DNA of 36,019 bases from Bacteroidia bacterium (GTDB lineage Bacteria > Bacteroidota > Bacteroidia > JANWJV01), in the NCBI GenBank assembly GCA_025451785.1, contig JANWJV010000075.1, positions 1-36,019 of the forward strand, read 5' to 3'. Positions 14,347 to 22,480 of this stretch are shown piece by piece. The notes under the pieces are model-generated. The model was not told the origin of the DNA and did not search any database. It saw only the letters and a list, made by a program, of their open reading frames with translations. The translations under genes and the position numbers were made by a program. Numbering within the stretch: position 1 is the first letter of the stretch; the number at the start of each line of letters is the position of its first letter.

Positions 14347-17300
14347 TTACGCCCTCTTCTTGCCGATCCTGCTGAACAGTTCCTCCAGCAGGTTGATGAA
14401 CTTCTTCAGTACATCAAAGTACAGGGTGATGGCCATTACGAGCGACATGGCCCAGATCACAAAGATGTTCACCCAGAAGGTGTCGAAATAGGTTCCGAAG
14501 ATCTTCTTCTGCGCGGCGAAGAAATGCGCCCTGCCAAGGTCGTAGCTCACCGGGTCGTAGAACACCGGGTCGGCACGCTGAATAAGCTCACCGTCCTTCT
14601 CCAGGATCTTGTCGAGCTCATTATGGTTGCGCACCAGGTCCGAAAGGCTTTCGTTCTCGTAATCGTTCTTCTCCTTGATAAAGGCCTCCTTCTCTTCGTT
14701 GCTCTCGTTCCTCGACGATACGATCTTATCTTTCGCGTTGCTGGCGTTATTGTACTTCTTAATGTAATAGCTGTTAAGATCGGTCAGGTAATCCCTTATC
14801 TTATTGGCAAGGCTCGCGCTGAACTTACCGGCAGCAAGACTGTCGAGATCGCCGAACTTCACCACCTTCACCAGGCTGGTCTCTTTCTTCAGTTCGCTTT
14901 CCATGAGCTTCAGGTCTGCCTTAACCTCTTCCTGCGCGTTCTTGTCGCTCAGGTTGGTCTCGCACTTGTCTACCTTGGCCCTCAGTTTGGGTATCCAATA
15001 GTTCTTCTTGAAGTCGGATATGCTCATATCCTTATCGTACTTAAAGAAGTTCTTTTCGTATTTGTTGTTCTTGAACTGGTTGATGGCCAGCGCCTCGAAT
15101 GCCCAGCGGGAAGCCATGATCTCGCCGGCGAACGGAACGGTGTTCTGCGAGGTGATGGCAGGGTTCAGCTTATCGAACTTCACAATAACACCGCTGAGCA
15201 GCAGCTGGGGAATGATAAGGAAGGGGATAAGGATATAAATGGTAACGGCCGAATTGAAGCTCGCTGAAATATTAAGGCCTAGCATGTTTGCGAAGCAAGA
15301 GGTGGTAAACAGCACCAGCCAGTAATCCAGCATCATGCCCTTGATCTCAAGCACCCAGTTGCCGATAAGGCAGAACATAATGGTTTGGATGGCAGAGAGC
15401 ACGAACATGATCGTGATCTTGGAAAGCAGGTAGCTGCTGCGGCTCAGGTTAAGGAACGATTCCCTTTTCAGGATCTTCCTGTCGCGGATGATCTCCTCGG
15501 CGCTTACAGTAAGGCCGATGAAGAGCGCCACCACCACCGACATGAACAGGTAGGCCGGCATGTTCTCGTTCTCACGGAAGATATAACCCGTTTTGTTAGA
15601 GATGTCTGTATTGTAGAACTTCACCAGGTAACTGAGGATGAAGGCCAGCAAAGGCGCTTCAATAAGGTTGATGCTGAGGTATTGTTTGTTGGTAAGCTTC
15701 GAAAGCACGTCGCGGGTGATAAACACTTTGAACTGCTTCAGCTTATTGGGGATCCGGAAGGTGCTTTCAGGGATATCGCCGGTAGTGACGTTGGCGTCCA
15801 CCTTGGGCTCTATTACTTCCTTGTAATGCTTGTTCCACTCAGCAGGGGATATCTTCCTGTTAAGAGTAAGGTTACCGTATTCGTCCAGTACCTTCGACTC
15901 AATGATATTGAATATCTGTTCGGGATTTACGTTACCGCACTCATGACACTCGCTTTGGTCGCTGTTGATATGGTTAACGATCTTCTTGAAATAGATAACC
16001 GCGTCAACGGGGTTGCCGTAATAGATCGGGTAACCGCCCACGTCGAGGATCATCAGCTTGTCGAACATCTTAAAGATCTCCGACGAAGGCTGGTGGATCA
16101 CCACGAACACGAGCTTGCCTTTCAGGGCCAGTTCCTTCAACAGGTCCATGATGTTTTCTGAGTCCCTCGACGAAAGGCCCGAAGTAGGTTCGTCAACGAA
16201 CAGTACCTGCGGCTCACGGATAAGTTCCAGGGCGATGTTCAAACGTTTACGCTGTCCGCCCGAAATGGTCTTTTCCAGGGGGCTGCCCACCTTCAGGTCG
16301 CGGGTCTCCAAAAGGCCGATGCTGGTAAGCACCTCCAGCACCAAGGTGGTGATGGCCTCATCCTTCAGGTTGCCGAAACAAAGTTTGGCGTTATAAAAAA
16401 GATTCTGAAATACCGTAAGTTCTTCGATCAGCAGGTCGTCCTGCGATACGTGGCCGATCACACCCTCTATCTGGTCCTTCTGGGTATGGATGTTCTTGCC
16501 ATTGATGAGAATTGCGCCTCCGCTTGGAACCTCATTGCTGTTAAGTACGTTCAGCAGCGTTGATTTACCAGCGCCTGAGCCGCCCATGATGCCGATAAGC
16601 CTGCCGGAGTCCTCCGAAAAGTTGATGTCCCTTAATCCCAGCTTGCCACCCTTGAACTTGTACTCCACGTTCTTCACTACCAGAGAGATCTTTGATTTCC
16701 CTTTGTCGCTCATGAAGGTGCCGATGATATCGCTGTAATAGATCGGTTTTACCTTGGAGCTGCGGATGGAAGAGCCCTCGGTGAGGATGTAAACCTTACG
16801 GGGTGTGATGATCTGTCCGTTCAGCAGCAATTCGCTGGTGCCGAAGTACTGGATCACGTACATGGTCACGCTCGGGATGTGCAGCACCCGCATCTGGCCG
16901 GTGATGTTCTCCGAGTAAATGTGTTTTGTTTGTGTATAGGGATTGCTGGGGCTGTTGTCAACCACCAGTATCCTGTTCGATTCAGGGACCTTGGTCTCTG
17001 AATCCTGGATGAACTCCTTGCAAAGATGGAATTCCTCGTTGTCAATGTTAAAGGTTTCCGCCACCGTTTGCACGAACTCCAGCTCCTGCTCAGAGATCTC
17101 GTTGCTGGAATGGATGAACTCCAGCAGACGCACCAACACTACTGCCTTCTGCTTTTGTGTAAGTTCCGAGTTGATCTGGGTACAGATCTTCAGCACCTTT
17201 ACCGAGTTGAGGGAGGTTCTCTTCTGAGAGCCGTCCTTTTTCTTGGAAGTTTGGTGGTGGACCTCCAGGAATTCGTCAAATATCTTGAGGTATTGCTCAA

Positions 17301-17427
17301 CAAGTTCTTCGTTAAGCAGCCCGCGGAGGAAGGTTTGCACAATGCCCCTGCTCGAGCTGGTAACGCCATCTACCTTCGCGATGATAGCGAAGAGCTGCAT
17401 AAGGGCCTTTAATATCCGCTCACTCAT
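14347..17427 (-). CDS. TerB-ABCG-type ABC transporter fusion
   Basis: A 1026-residue ABC half-transporter with unusual extensions. Residues 1-145 are helical and resemble a TerB-like domain (AIIAKVDGVTSSSRGIVQTFL). Residues 175-240 are beta-rich and FHA-like. The ATPase is of the ABCG/White type: Walker A GGSGAGKST (about 282-290), signature ISGGQRKRLN, Walker B VLFVDEPTSGL and switch VVIHQPS. A CHECGNVNPEQ linker with a CxxC pair follows, then an ABC2-type membrane domain (about 600-760). Before the final membrane helix a roughly 170-residue charged, coiled-coil-like loop is inserted. The last helix ends in a basic tail. The substrate is unknown; lipids or surface glycans are common for ABCG relatives. 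ATG 17427 is the first start, with no clear -7 element upstream. Confidence 0.88.
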   Translation of the reverse strand: MSERILKALMQLFAIIAKVDGVTSSSRGIVQTFLRGLLNEELVEQYLKIFDEFLEVHHQTSKKKDGSQKRTSLNSVKVLKICTQINSELTQKQKAVVLVRLLEFIHSSNEISEQELEFVQTVAETFNIDNEEFHLCKEFIQDSETKVPESNRILVVDNSPSNPYTQTKHIYSENITGQMRVLHIPSVTMYVIQYFGTSELLLNGQIITPRKVYILTEGSSIRSSKVKPIYYSDIIGTFMSDKGKSKISLVVKNVEYKFKGGKLGLRDINFSEDSGRLIGIMGGSGAGKSTLLNVLNSNEVPSGGAILINGKNIHTQKDQIEGVIGHVSQDDLLIEELTVFQNLFYNAKLCFGNLKDEAITTLVLEVLTSIGLLETRDLKVGSPLEKTISGGQRKRLNIALELIREPQVLFVDEPTSGLSSRDSENIMDLLKELALKGKLVFVVIHQPSSEIFKMFDKLMILDVGGYPIYYGNPVDAVIYFKKIVNHINSDQSECHECGNVNPEQIFNIIESKVLDEYGNLTLNRKISPAEWNKHYKEVIEPKVDANVTTGDIPESTFRIPNKLKQFKVFITRDVLSKLTNKQYLSINLIEAPLLAFILSYLVKFYNTDISNKTGYIFRENENMPAYLFMSVVVALFIGLTVSAEEIIRDRKILKRESFLNLSRSSYLLSKITIMFVLSAIQTIMFCLIGNWVLEIKGMMLDYWLVLFTTSCFANMLGLNISASFNSAVTIYILIPFLIIPQLLLSGVIVKFDKLNPAITSQNTVPFAGEIMASRWAFEALAINQFKNNKYEKNFFKYDKDMSISDFKKNYWIPKLRAKVDKCETNLSDKNAQEEVKADLKLMESELKKETSLVKVVKFGDLDSLAAGKFSASLANKIRDYLTDLNSYYIKKYNNASNAKDKIVSSRNESNEEKEAFIKEKNDYENESLSDLVRNHNELDKILEKDGELIQRADPVFYDPVSYDLGRAHFFAAQKKIFGTYFDTFWVNIFVIWAMSLVMAITLYFDVLKKFINLLEELFSRIGKKRA

Positions 17428-17463
17428 GGGGTGGGTGTTCCTTCTTCTTTAGTTTTTTTGCTG

Positions 17464-17500
17464 AAAAAAAAAGCATTAGTACTGGAGTATAATGCTTTTT
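17464..17500 (-). terminator. Rho-independent terminator of the exported-protein pair
   Basis: AAAAAGCATTA and TAATGCTTTTT form a hairpin with an 11-nt loop. On the minus strand it is followed by about nine T. It lies just after the stop of the gene at 17521-17955 and before the ABC gene, so the latter needs its own promoter or read-through. Confidence 0.75.
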
Positions 17501-17520
17501 CGCACAAATGATCTCCGTTC

Positions 17521-17955
17521 TTATTGTTTGAAGCCTATAAGGACCACCGCACATCCGCCGGTGCCGCTGTTGTCGCCCTTCAGCTGCGCTTCTATCACGC
17601 AATCAAGCGTTGAAATGATCTTGAAGTCCCAGTAGGGTGCATTCTTATAGTCCGAATTCGTGAAAAGCAGGTTACGGGGGTTCTCGTTGTCGTATACCCT
17701 GAAGATCAGGTTGCCGTCGGTAAGGCCATTGCAGGCTGCGATCCTGTAAGTGGTACCGCCATAGAAAGTAGCATGGAACTCAGCGGTCTCCTCAGTGCTC
17801 AGCAGCAGTGCGCGGTATTGCTGCCCGTCGGAAATGAACTGGGAAGTGAGGTGTTTGGCGCAGGTAGTGGCAACGGTGTCGCACTGTGCCTGTGCCTGGT
17901 TGGTCATTACCAGCCCGCAAACGATGAACAGTAAATTGAAAAGTCCTTTTTTCAT
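17521..17955 (-). CDS. Small exported protein, function unknown
   Basis: About 144 residues starting MKKGLFNLLFIVCGLVM, with a signal peptide cut after AQA. The mature part has four or five cysteines (CDTVATTC, AACNG, LDC, GGC) and is beta-rich (YRIAACNGLTDGNLIFRVYDN), suggesting a disulfide-bonded periplasmic or surface protein. The frame extends six codons further to a TTG at 17973, but that overlaps the upstream gene; ATG 17955, 10 nt after the upstream stop, is more plausible. It is the second gene of a two-gene operon with the lipoprotein. Confidence 0.75.
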   Translation of the reverse strand: MKKGLFNLLFIVCGLVMTNQAQAQCDTVATTCAKHLTSQFISDGQQYRALLLSTEETAEFHATFYGGTTYRIAACNGLTDGNLIFRVYDNENPRNLLFTNSDYKNAPYWDFKIISTLDCVIEAQLKGDNSGTGGCAVVLIGFKQ

Positions 17956-17965
17956 AATGCTATGA

Positions 17966-18865
17966 TTATCCAACGATTTGGTTACGAATATTTCTGATTT
18001 TCTCTGTAATGGAATTGATCTGCTCTTCGCTGATCTTCACTTCGCTCTTGCTGTTCACAGTGGTGAGTTGTTTCTCAGGCTCCACGGTGGGTTTCTCGTA
18101 AGAGTATTTGAACTCTACACCGTCAAATACCGTTTGAAGGTCCTTCAGATTGTCGATAAGCTCAGTGTACTCAGGCTGGCTGTAATAGGGGGTAAGCAGT
18201 TTGATGAGGCTGGTAAGCGAGCTCTTTTGTTCCGCTATCCTGCGCTTCACATCGTCATTGGGCTTCATTTTGTAAACTCCTGTAGCGAAGTTGAGACTTT
18301 CGATCCATCCGCCGGCAAGTACCAGGCCGCTTACGTCGTTGCGTTCGTTGTTCTTCAGGTAGGCATCACTAGCCCTGTAAGCCACTGAAACCAAGCCAAG
18401 CAGCGAATCCTGTACGCCAAGGTTCTTCTGGAAACGATCGAGAAGATTCTTATCGAACGCGCCGGTAATACCCAGCTCGTCAGCAAGCTTCCTTACCGCA
18501 TTTAGGTAAGAAACAGCGTCCTGTGTTTGATCGTAAATGGTTACGTAACCAAGGTCGGCACCGTAAATGCCCAGGTTAAGCGCCTTCTGGAAATTGGTGG
18601 AGTAGGAGGTAGACTTAGAAGTGGGGTTAAGGATGTCCTTGGTGTAGTTCGATCCGCTCTGCTTTATCATCAAAGCGGTTTGTATCGGGGAAGGAATGCT
18701 GAAAAGCTCCCCGTTGATAGTGATGATACTTCCCTTGTTAGGGTCTAAGGTGTCGCCTTTCTTGGTATTGTCAACATCCTCGCCGGGACCGCAGCTCGCT
18801 GAAAACAGAGCGATAAGGGCTACGGTAAGGAACGGCTCCCTGAATTTTGAAAGTTTCAATATCAT
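17966..18865 (-). CDS. Predicted lipoprotein, mostly alpha-helical, function unknown
   Basis: A 299-residue protein with a basic N-terminus, hydrophobic core and lipobox LFSASCGPGED (C25). The acidic residues right after the cysteine (GEDVD) resemble known lipoprotein surface-export signals of Bacteroidota; this is inference. The mature part is largely helical (LGIYGADLGYVTIYDQTQDAVSYLNAVRKLADELGI), of a type common as hypothetical proteins in this phylum. It has its own promoter and leads a two-gene operon. Confidence 0.78.
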   Translation of the reverse strand: MILKLSKFREPFLTVALIALFSASCGPGEDVDNTKKGDTLDPNKGSIITINGELFSIPSPIQTALMIKQSGSNYTKDILNPTSKSTSYSTNFQKALNLGIYGADLGYVTIYDQTQDAVSYLNAVRKLADELGITGAFDKNLLDRFQKNLGVQDSLLGLVSVAYRASDAYLKNNERNDVSGLVLAGGWIESLNFATGVYKMKPNDDVKRRIAEQKSSLTSLIKLLTPYYSQPEYTELIDNLKDLQTVFDGVEFKYSYEKPTVEPEKQLTTVNSKSEVKISEEQINSITEKIRNIRNQIVG

Positions 18866-18903
18866 AACAACAAGTGTTTTTTAGTGTTTTTATAAAGAAT
18901 GGT

Positions 18904-18911
18904 CAAAAATA
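18904..18911 (-). promoter_or_regulatory. -7 promoter element (TATTTTTG) of the lipoprotein operon
   Basis: A minus-strand TAnnTTTG match, 38 nt upstream of ATG 18865. The region is A/T-rich, so a chance match is possible. Confidence 0.5.
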
Positions 18912-18946
18912 ATACTTTTTTGTAATTCGCATAAAAAATAAACGAA

Positions 18947-18954
18947 TAGGTTTG
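18947..18954 (+). promoter_or_regulatory. -7 promoter element (TAGGTTTG) of the RNA methyltransferase gene
   Basis: A perfect TAnnTTTG match with 4 nt between its G and ATG 18959. Confidence 0.7.
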
Positions 18955-18958
18955 CGGT

Positions 18959-20158
18959 ATGGGAGAGGGTAAAAAAGCCACATTTTCAGCTGATTACAGG
19001 ATGACAGCCAAGACCCTTTTTGGCCTGGAAGAGGTGTTGGCCTCCGAACTGCTCAAGCTGGGCGCTAAAAACATCGAAAAACACAATCGTGCCGTGAGCT
19101 TTACCGGCGACAAAGGCTTTATGTACAAAGCCAACCTTTGCCTGCGTACCGCCCTCCGTATCCTGGTCCCCATCAGCACCTTCAAGGTAAAGAACGAGGA
19201 AGACCTTTACAACAAAGTGAAAGAGATCGACTGGGAAAAGCACATGAGCGTGCACGATACCCTTGCCGTTGACTGCGCCCTTAACTCCGAGCTTTTCAAA
19301 CATTCGCAGTTCCTGTCGCAAAAAACAAAAGACGCCATTGTGGACCAGTTTCGTGATAAGCACGGAAAGAGGCCCTCGGTCGACCTGGAACATCCATCGC
19401 TGCGCATCAGCCTGTTCGTATACAAAGATACCTGCATTGTTTCCCTTGATAGCTCCGGCGAATCGCTGCATAAAAGAGGCTACCGCGACAAGACCAACCT
19501 GGCCCCACTCAACGAAGTGCTGGCAGCAGGCATGATCATGCTTAGTGGTTGGGAACCGCACCTCAGTTTTGTGGACCCCATGTGCGGCTCCGGTACACTA
19601 CTCATTGAGGCGGCTCTCATCGCCGCCAATATTCCTCCCGGATACTACAGGGAAGAGTTTGGCTTTGAGCGATGGAAGGATTTTGATAAGGAGCTCTGGG
19701 ATACGATCGTTGATGGCTGCCTGGGCCGTATCAGCAGCCGCGACGCAAGGATACTCGGTACCGATATCTCCCGCAACGTGGCCCGCAAGGCCTATGAGAA
19801 CGTTCACCTGGCCAAGGTGGAAGATACAGTGGTGGTGAAAACATCGGGCTTTACTGACCTGGAGGCCCCTGCCGAAAAAGGCACGCTTATCCTGAACCCT
19901 CCTTATGGTGAGCGTATGGACAGCGAGGACATTAATGCCCTCTATAAGTCTATTGGCGATACGCTTAAAAAGAATTGGAAGGGTTACGACGCCTGGATCA
20001 TTACGTCCAATATGGAAGCGGTGAAGCATATCGGGCTTCGTCCTTCACGTAAGATAATGCTTTACAATGGTCCTCTTGAATGCCGCTTCTTGAAATTCTC
20101 CATGTACAGCGGCACAAAAAAGATACACAAGCTCACTGATCAAAAATCTAAAATCTAA
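18959..20158 (+). CDS. THUMP-domain class I RNA methyltransferase (RlmL/YcbY N-terminal type)
   Basis: A 399-residue SAM-dependent enzyme of the UPF0020 family. The N-terminal ferredoxin-like and THUMP domains (about residues 15-165, GLEEVLASELLKLGAKN onward) bind RNA. The methyltransferase domain has the SAM motif DPMCGSGTLLIEAALIA and the catalytic LNPPYGERM. In E. coli the equivalent half of RlmL makes m2G2445 in 23S rRNA, so a base N2-guanine rRNA modification is likely. The start is ATG 18959, with the promoter 4 nt away; M15 (19001) is an alternative if a leader is required. The last residues (QKSKI) are encoded by a heptamer array. Confidence 0.9.
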   Translation: MGEGKKATFSADYRMTAKTLFGLEEVLASELLKLGAKNIEKHNRAVSFTGDKGFMYKANLCLRTALRILVPISTFKVKNEEDLYNKVKEIDWEKHMSVHDTLAVDCALNSELFKHSQFLSQKTKDAIVDQFRDKHGKRPSVDLEHPSLRISLFVYKDTCIVSLDSSGESLHKRGYRDKTNLAPLNEVLAAGMIMLSGWEPHLSFVDPMCGSGTLLIEAALIAANIPPGYYREEFGFERWKDFDKELWDTIVDGCLGRISSRDARILGTDISRNVARKAYENVHLAKVEDTVVVKTSGFTDLEAPAEKGTLILNPPYGERMDSEDINALYKSIGDTLKKNWKGYDAWIITSNMEAVKHIGLRPSRKIMLYNGPLECRFLKFSMYSGTKKIHKLTDQKSKI

Positions 20159-20190
20159 AATCAACAATCCCTATTCCTCATTATCTTTGC
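20142..20190. repeat. Period-7 array bridging two genes
   Basis: Units aaaaatc, taaaatc, taaaatc, aacaatc, cctattc, ctcatta and tctttgc keep one register. The left end encodes the last codons and stop of the methyltransferase; the right end makes the -7 element of the aminotransferase gene. Confidence 0.8.
20182..20189 (+). promoter_or_regulatory. -7 promoter element (TATCTTTG) of the aminotransferase gene
   Basis: A perfect TAnnTTTG match, 5 nt before ATG 20195, formed by the last two units of the heptamer array. Confidence 0.7.
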
Positions 20191-20194
20191 TGAA

Positions 20195-21430
20195 ATGATA
20201 CCTTTTTCTCCACCCCGCTGTGATCAGAAAGTGATCGACGCTGTTGCGGAAGTTCTCCGTTCGGGCTGGATCACCACGGGGCCTAAGACAGCGCTTTTTG
20301 AGAAGAATCTTGCGGCGTACTGCGGTGCTCCTTCGGTGCTTTGCCTTAACTCGGCAACTGCCGGTCTCGAGCTGATGCTGCGCTGGTTTGGTGTGAAGGA
20401 AGGGGATGAGGTGATCGTTCCTGCCTATACCTATGCGGCCACCGCCAACGTGGTAATGCATTGTGGCGCAAAGCCGGTGTTCGTGGATGTGAACCCGGGC
20501 GATTTCAATATCTCATTGAAGGCCATCGAAAACGCGATCACCGAAAAGACCAAAGTGGTAATGCCGGTAGATTTCGGCGGATACCCCTGCGATTACGATG
20601 CCATCAATGCCCTGGTAGCATGGGAGGACATCCGGAAAAAGTTCAAGGCATCTGGCCCTGAGCAGGAAAAGCTTGGGCGCATGCTTGTGCTGTCCGATTC
20701 GGCGCATTCCATTGGAGCCGTATACAAAGGGAAAAAGGCAGGCAGTCTTACTGATATAAGTGTTTTCTCTTTTCACGCGGTAAAGAACTTGAGTACCGCC
20801 GAAGGCGGAGCTGTTGCGCTGCGTCTTCCGGCTCCTTTCGATAATGCCGCCATCCACGCGGCCATGCGCATGAAATCATTGCACGGCCAAAGCAAGGACG
20901 CGCTGGCGAAAAGCCAGAAAGGCAGCTGGCGTTATGATATTGTGGAAGCCGGGTACAAATGCAATATGACCGACCTCATGGCAGCCATCGGCCTCGTGGA
21001 ACTGGAGCGCTACAACGAGACCCTTGCTAAACGAAAGAGCATTCTTGAGAAATATACGAAACTGCTGTCGGGATATTCATGGGCGGAGCTTCCGGAATTC
21101 GATACTGCCGAACGTTCCTCCTCGTATCACCTGTTCCCCTTACGCCTCAAAGGTGTGAAAGAGGAAGATAGGGACAGGATCATTTCTGAAATATTCGCGA
21201 GAGATGTTTCGGTGAACGTACATTTTGTTCCGGTGCCCATGATGAGCTATTATAAGGGACTCGGGTACGACGTGAAGAACTACCCTGTTACATTTGATAA
21301 TTACAGCCGCGAAATATCTCTCCCTGTATTTTACGATCTTAGCCCCGCCCAGCAGGAAACTGTAGTGAAAGCGGTGGCCGATGCCTGTGCGCTCGTAATG
21401 GGCAAACAACATGCTGAAAAGAGCCTTTGA
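20195..21430 (+). CDS. DegT/DnrJ/EryC1/StrS-family sugar aminotransferase
   Basis: A 411-residue PLP-dependent aminotransferase acting on nucleotide-linked keto sugars. The PLP lysine is K197 in FSFHAVKNLSTAEGGA; the cofactor-binding DSAH segment (D168) and the N-terminal GWITTGPKTALFEKNLAAY block are also intact. It would convert the 4-keto product of a PglF-type dehydratase into a 4-amino sugar, as PglE does. A charged insertion (WEDIRKKFKASGPEQEKLGR, about residues 143-162) interrupts the core between FGGYPCDYDAI and LVLSDSAHS and is longer than usual. Its end overlaps the sugar transferase gene by 20 nt, indicating strict coupling. Confidence 0.92.
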   Translation: MIPFSPPRCDQKVIDAVAEVLRSGWITTGPKTALFEKNLAAYCGAPSVLCLNSATAGLELMLRWFGVKEGDEVIVPAYTYAATANVVMHCGAKPVFVDVNPGDFNISLKAIENAITEKTKVVMPVDFGGYPCDYDAINALVAWEDIRKKFKASGPEQEKLGRMLVLSDSAHSIGAVYKGKKAGSLTDISVFSFHAVKNLSTAEGGAVALRLPAPFDNAAIHAAMRMKSLHGQSKDALAKSQKGSWRYDIVEAGYKCNMTDLMAAIGLVELERYNETLAKRKSILEKYTKLLSGYSWAELPEFDTAERSSSYHLFPLRLKGVKEEDRDRIISEIFARDVSVNVHFVPVPMMSYYKGLGYDVKNYPVTFDNYSREISLPVFYDLSPAQQETVVKAVADACALVMGKQHAEKSL

Positions 21431-22001
21431 TCTTCTTTTTTCCCTGCTTGGCCTGCTGCTGCTACTGCCACTGCTACTTGTTATTTCGATCATTGTATTG
21501 GTGAGTTCCCCCGGTGGGATACTTTACAAACAGATAAGAGTAGGAAGGAACAACAAGGATTTTTATCTCTATAAGTTCCGTACCATGCGGGCGGGTTCCG
21601 ACAAAAAAGGCTTGCTTACCATTGGAGCGAACGATAGCCGCGTTACAGGTTCCGGCCGTTTTCTTAGGACATCGAAGCTGGATGAACTGCCACAGTTGTT
21701 CAATGTGCTAATGGGTGATATGAGCCTTGTAGGCCCGCGGCCAGAAGTGAGGAAATATGTGGAGCTATACAATGCGGAACAAAAAAAAGTGCTTAGCCTT
21801 CGTCCCGGCATCACCGATTATGCTTCCATACTTTACAGGAAGGAAAGTGAATTGCTGGCGAAAGCCGAAGACCCCGAACAATTCTACATTATAACTGTGA
21901 TGCCCGAAAAGTTAAAACTTAATCTCGAGTATTTGCAAAAGCGAAGCTTTATAGGTGATGTGGGAATTATATTCAAGACGCTCTTCGCGATCCTGCGCTG
22001 A
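21411..22001 (+). CDS. Sugar-phosphate transferase (monotopic phosphoglycosyltransferase, PglC-like)
   Basis: A 196-residue bacterial sugar transferase that moves a sugar-1-phosphate from a UDP-sugar to a polyprenyl phosphate at the inner membrane, the first membrane step of glycan assembly. It has one N-terminal re-entrant hydrophobic helix (residues 8-35), the FRTMRAGS segment, the catalytic Asp-Glu pair in TSKLDELPQLFNVLMGDMSL, VGPRPE and RPGITDYASI. The size matches the minimal PglC class, with no WbaP-like extra membrane helices. It starts inside the aminotransferase gene. Together with the PglF-like and PglE-like genes it suggests a di-N-acetylbacillosamine-like or related amino-sugar pathway; no PglD acetyltransferase is present here. 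Confidence 0.93.
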   Translation: MLKRAFDLLFSLLGLLLLLPLLLVISIIVLVSSPGGILYKQIRVGRNNKDFYLYKFRTMRAGSDKKGLLTIGANDSRVTGSGRFLRTSKLDELPQLFNVLMGDMSLVGPRPEVRKYVELYNAEQKKVLSLRPGITDYASILYRKESELLAKAEDPEQFYIITVMPEKLKLNLEYLQKRSFIGDVGIIFKTLFAILR

Positions 22002-22003
22002 TC

Positions 22004-22456
22004 TTATTTCAGCTTTCTTGAAGTTTCCCTTTCGGTATCGCGCTTCTTAATGTCCTGCCGCTTGTCGTATAACTTTTTCCCTTTCGCCAGGGCGATCTCC
22101 AGCTTGGCATATCCTTTTTCGCTGATGAACATTCGCAGCGGTATCACGGCGAGGCCTTTGTCCTGTAGCTTTGCCGCCAGCTTCTTTAGCTCATGTTTGT
22201 TGAGAAGGAGTTTCCTGTCGCGGCGGGGCTCATGGTTATAAATATTGCCATGCGAATAAACGGCGATGTCCATGTTGCGTACGAAGAGTTCGGTCGCTTT
22301 GAACACGCAAAAGGCATCGCTGATGGTGGCCTTGCCAACGCGAATGGATTTGATCTCCGTTCCGCTCAGCTGGATGCCCGCGATGTACTTGTCGATGAAG
22401 CTGTATTCGAACGAGGCCTTCCTGTTCTTGATATGGACCTCTTTTTCCCCTGACAT
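22004..22456 (-). CDS. smpB: SsrA-binding protein
   Basis: A 150-residue SmpB, the tmRNA partner in rescue of stalled ribosomes. The family blocks KNRKASFEYSF, GIQLSGTEIKSIR, the HGNIYNHEPRRDRKLLL segment and the basic C-terminal tail KGKKLYDKRQDIKKRDTER (which mimics the decoding stem) are all present. It is convergent with the sugar transferase gene with only 2 bp between the stops. A perfect -7 element lies 5 nt before its ATG. No tmRNA gene was seen in the window. Confidence 0.97.
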   Translation of the reverse strand: MSGEKEVHIKNRKASFEYSFIDKYIAGIQLSGTEIKSIRVGKATISDAFCVFKATELFVRNMDIAVYSHGNIYNHEPRRDRKLLLNKHELKKLAAKLQDKGLAVIPLRMFISEKGYAKLEIALAKGKKLYDKRQDIKKRDTERETSRKLK

Positions 22457-22461
22457 GAGGA

Positions 22462-22469
22462 CAAATGTA
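22462..22469 (-). promoter_or_regulatory. -7 promoter element (TACATTTG) of smpB
   Basis: A minus-strand perfect TAnnTTTG match in the 24-bp gap between smpB and mntH, 5 nt before ATG 22456. It implies that smpB has its own promoter overlapping the end of the mntRH operon. Confidence 0.7.
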
Positions 22470-22480
22470 GGCGAAAAGCC

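Noticed and set aside
14314-15267. 317-codon plus-strand open frame
   Set aside because: It lies opposite the ABC transporter gene; the translation is hydrophobic low-complexity without motifs, so it is a shadow frame.
15385-16161. 258-codon plus-strand open frame
   Set aside because: Also opposite the ABC transporter, with His/Asp-rich translation typical of antisense frames.
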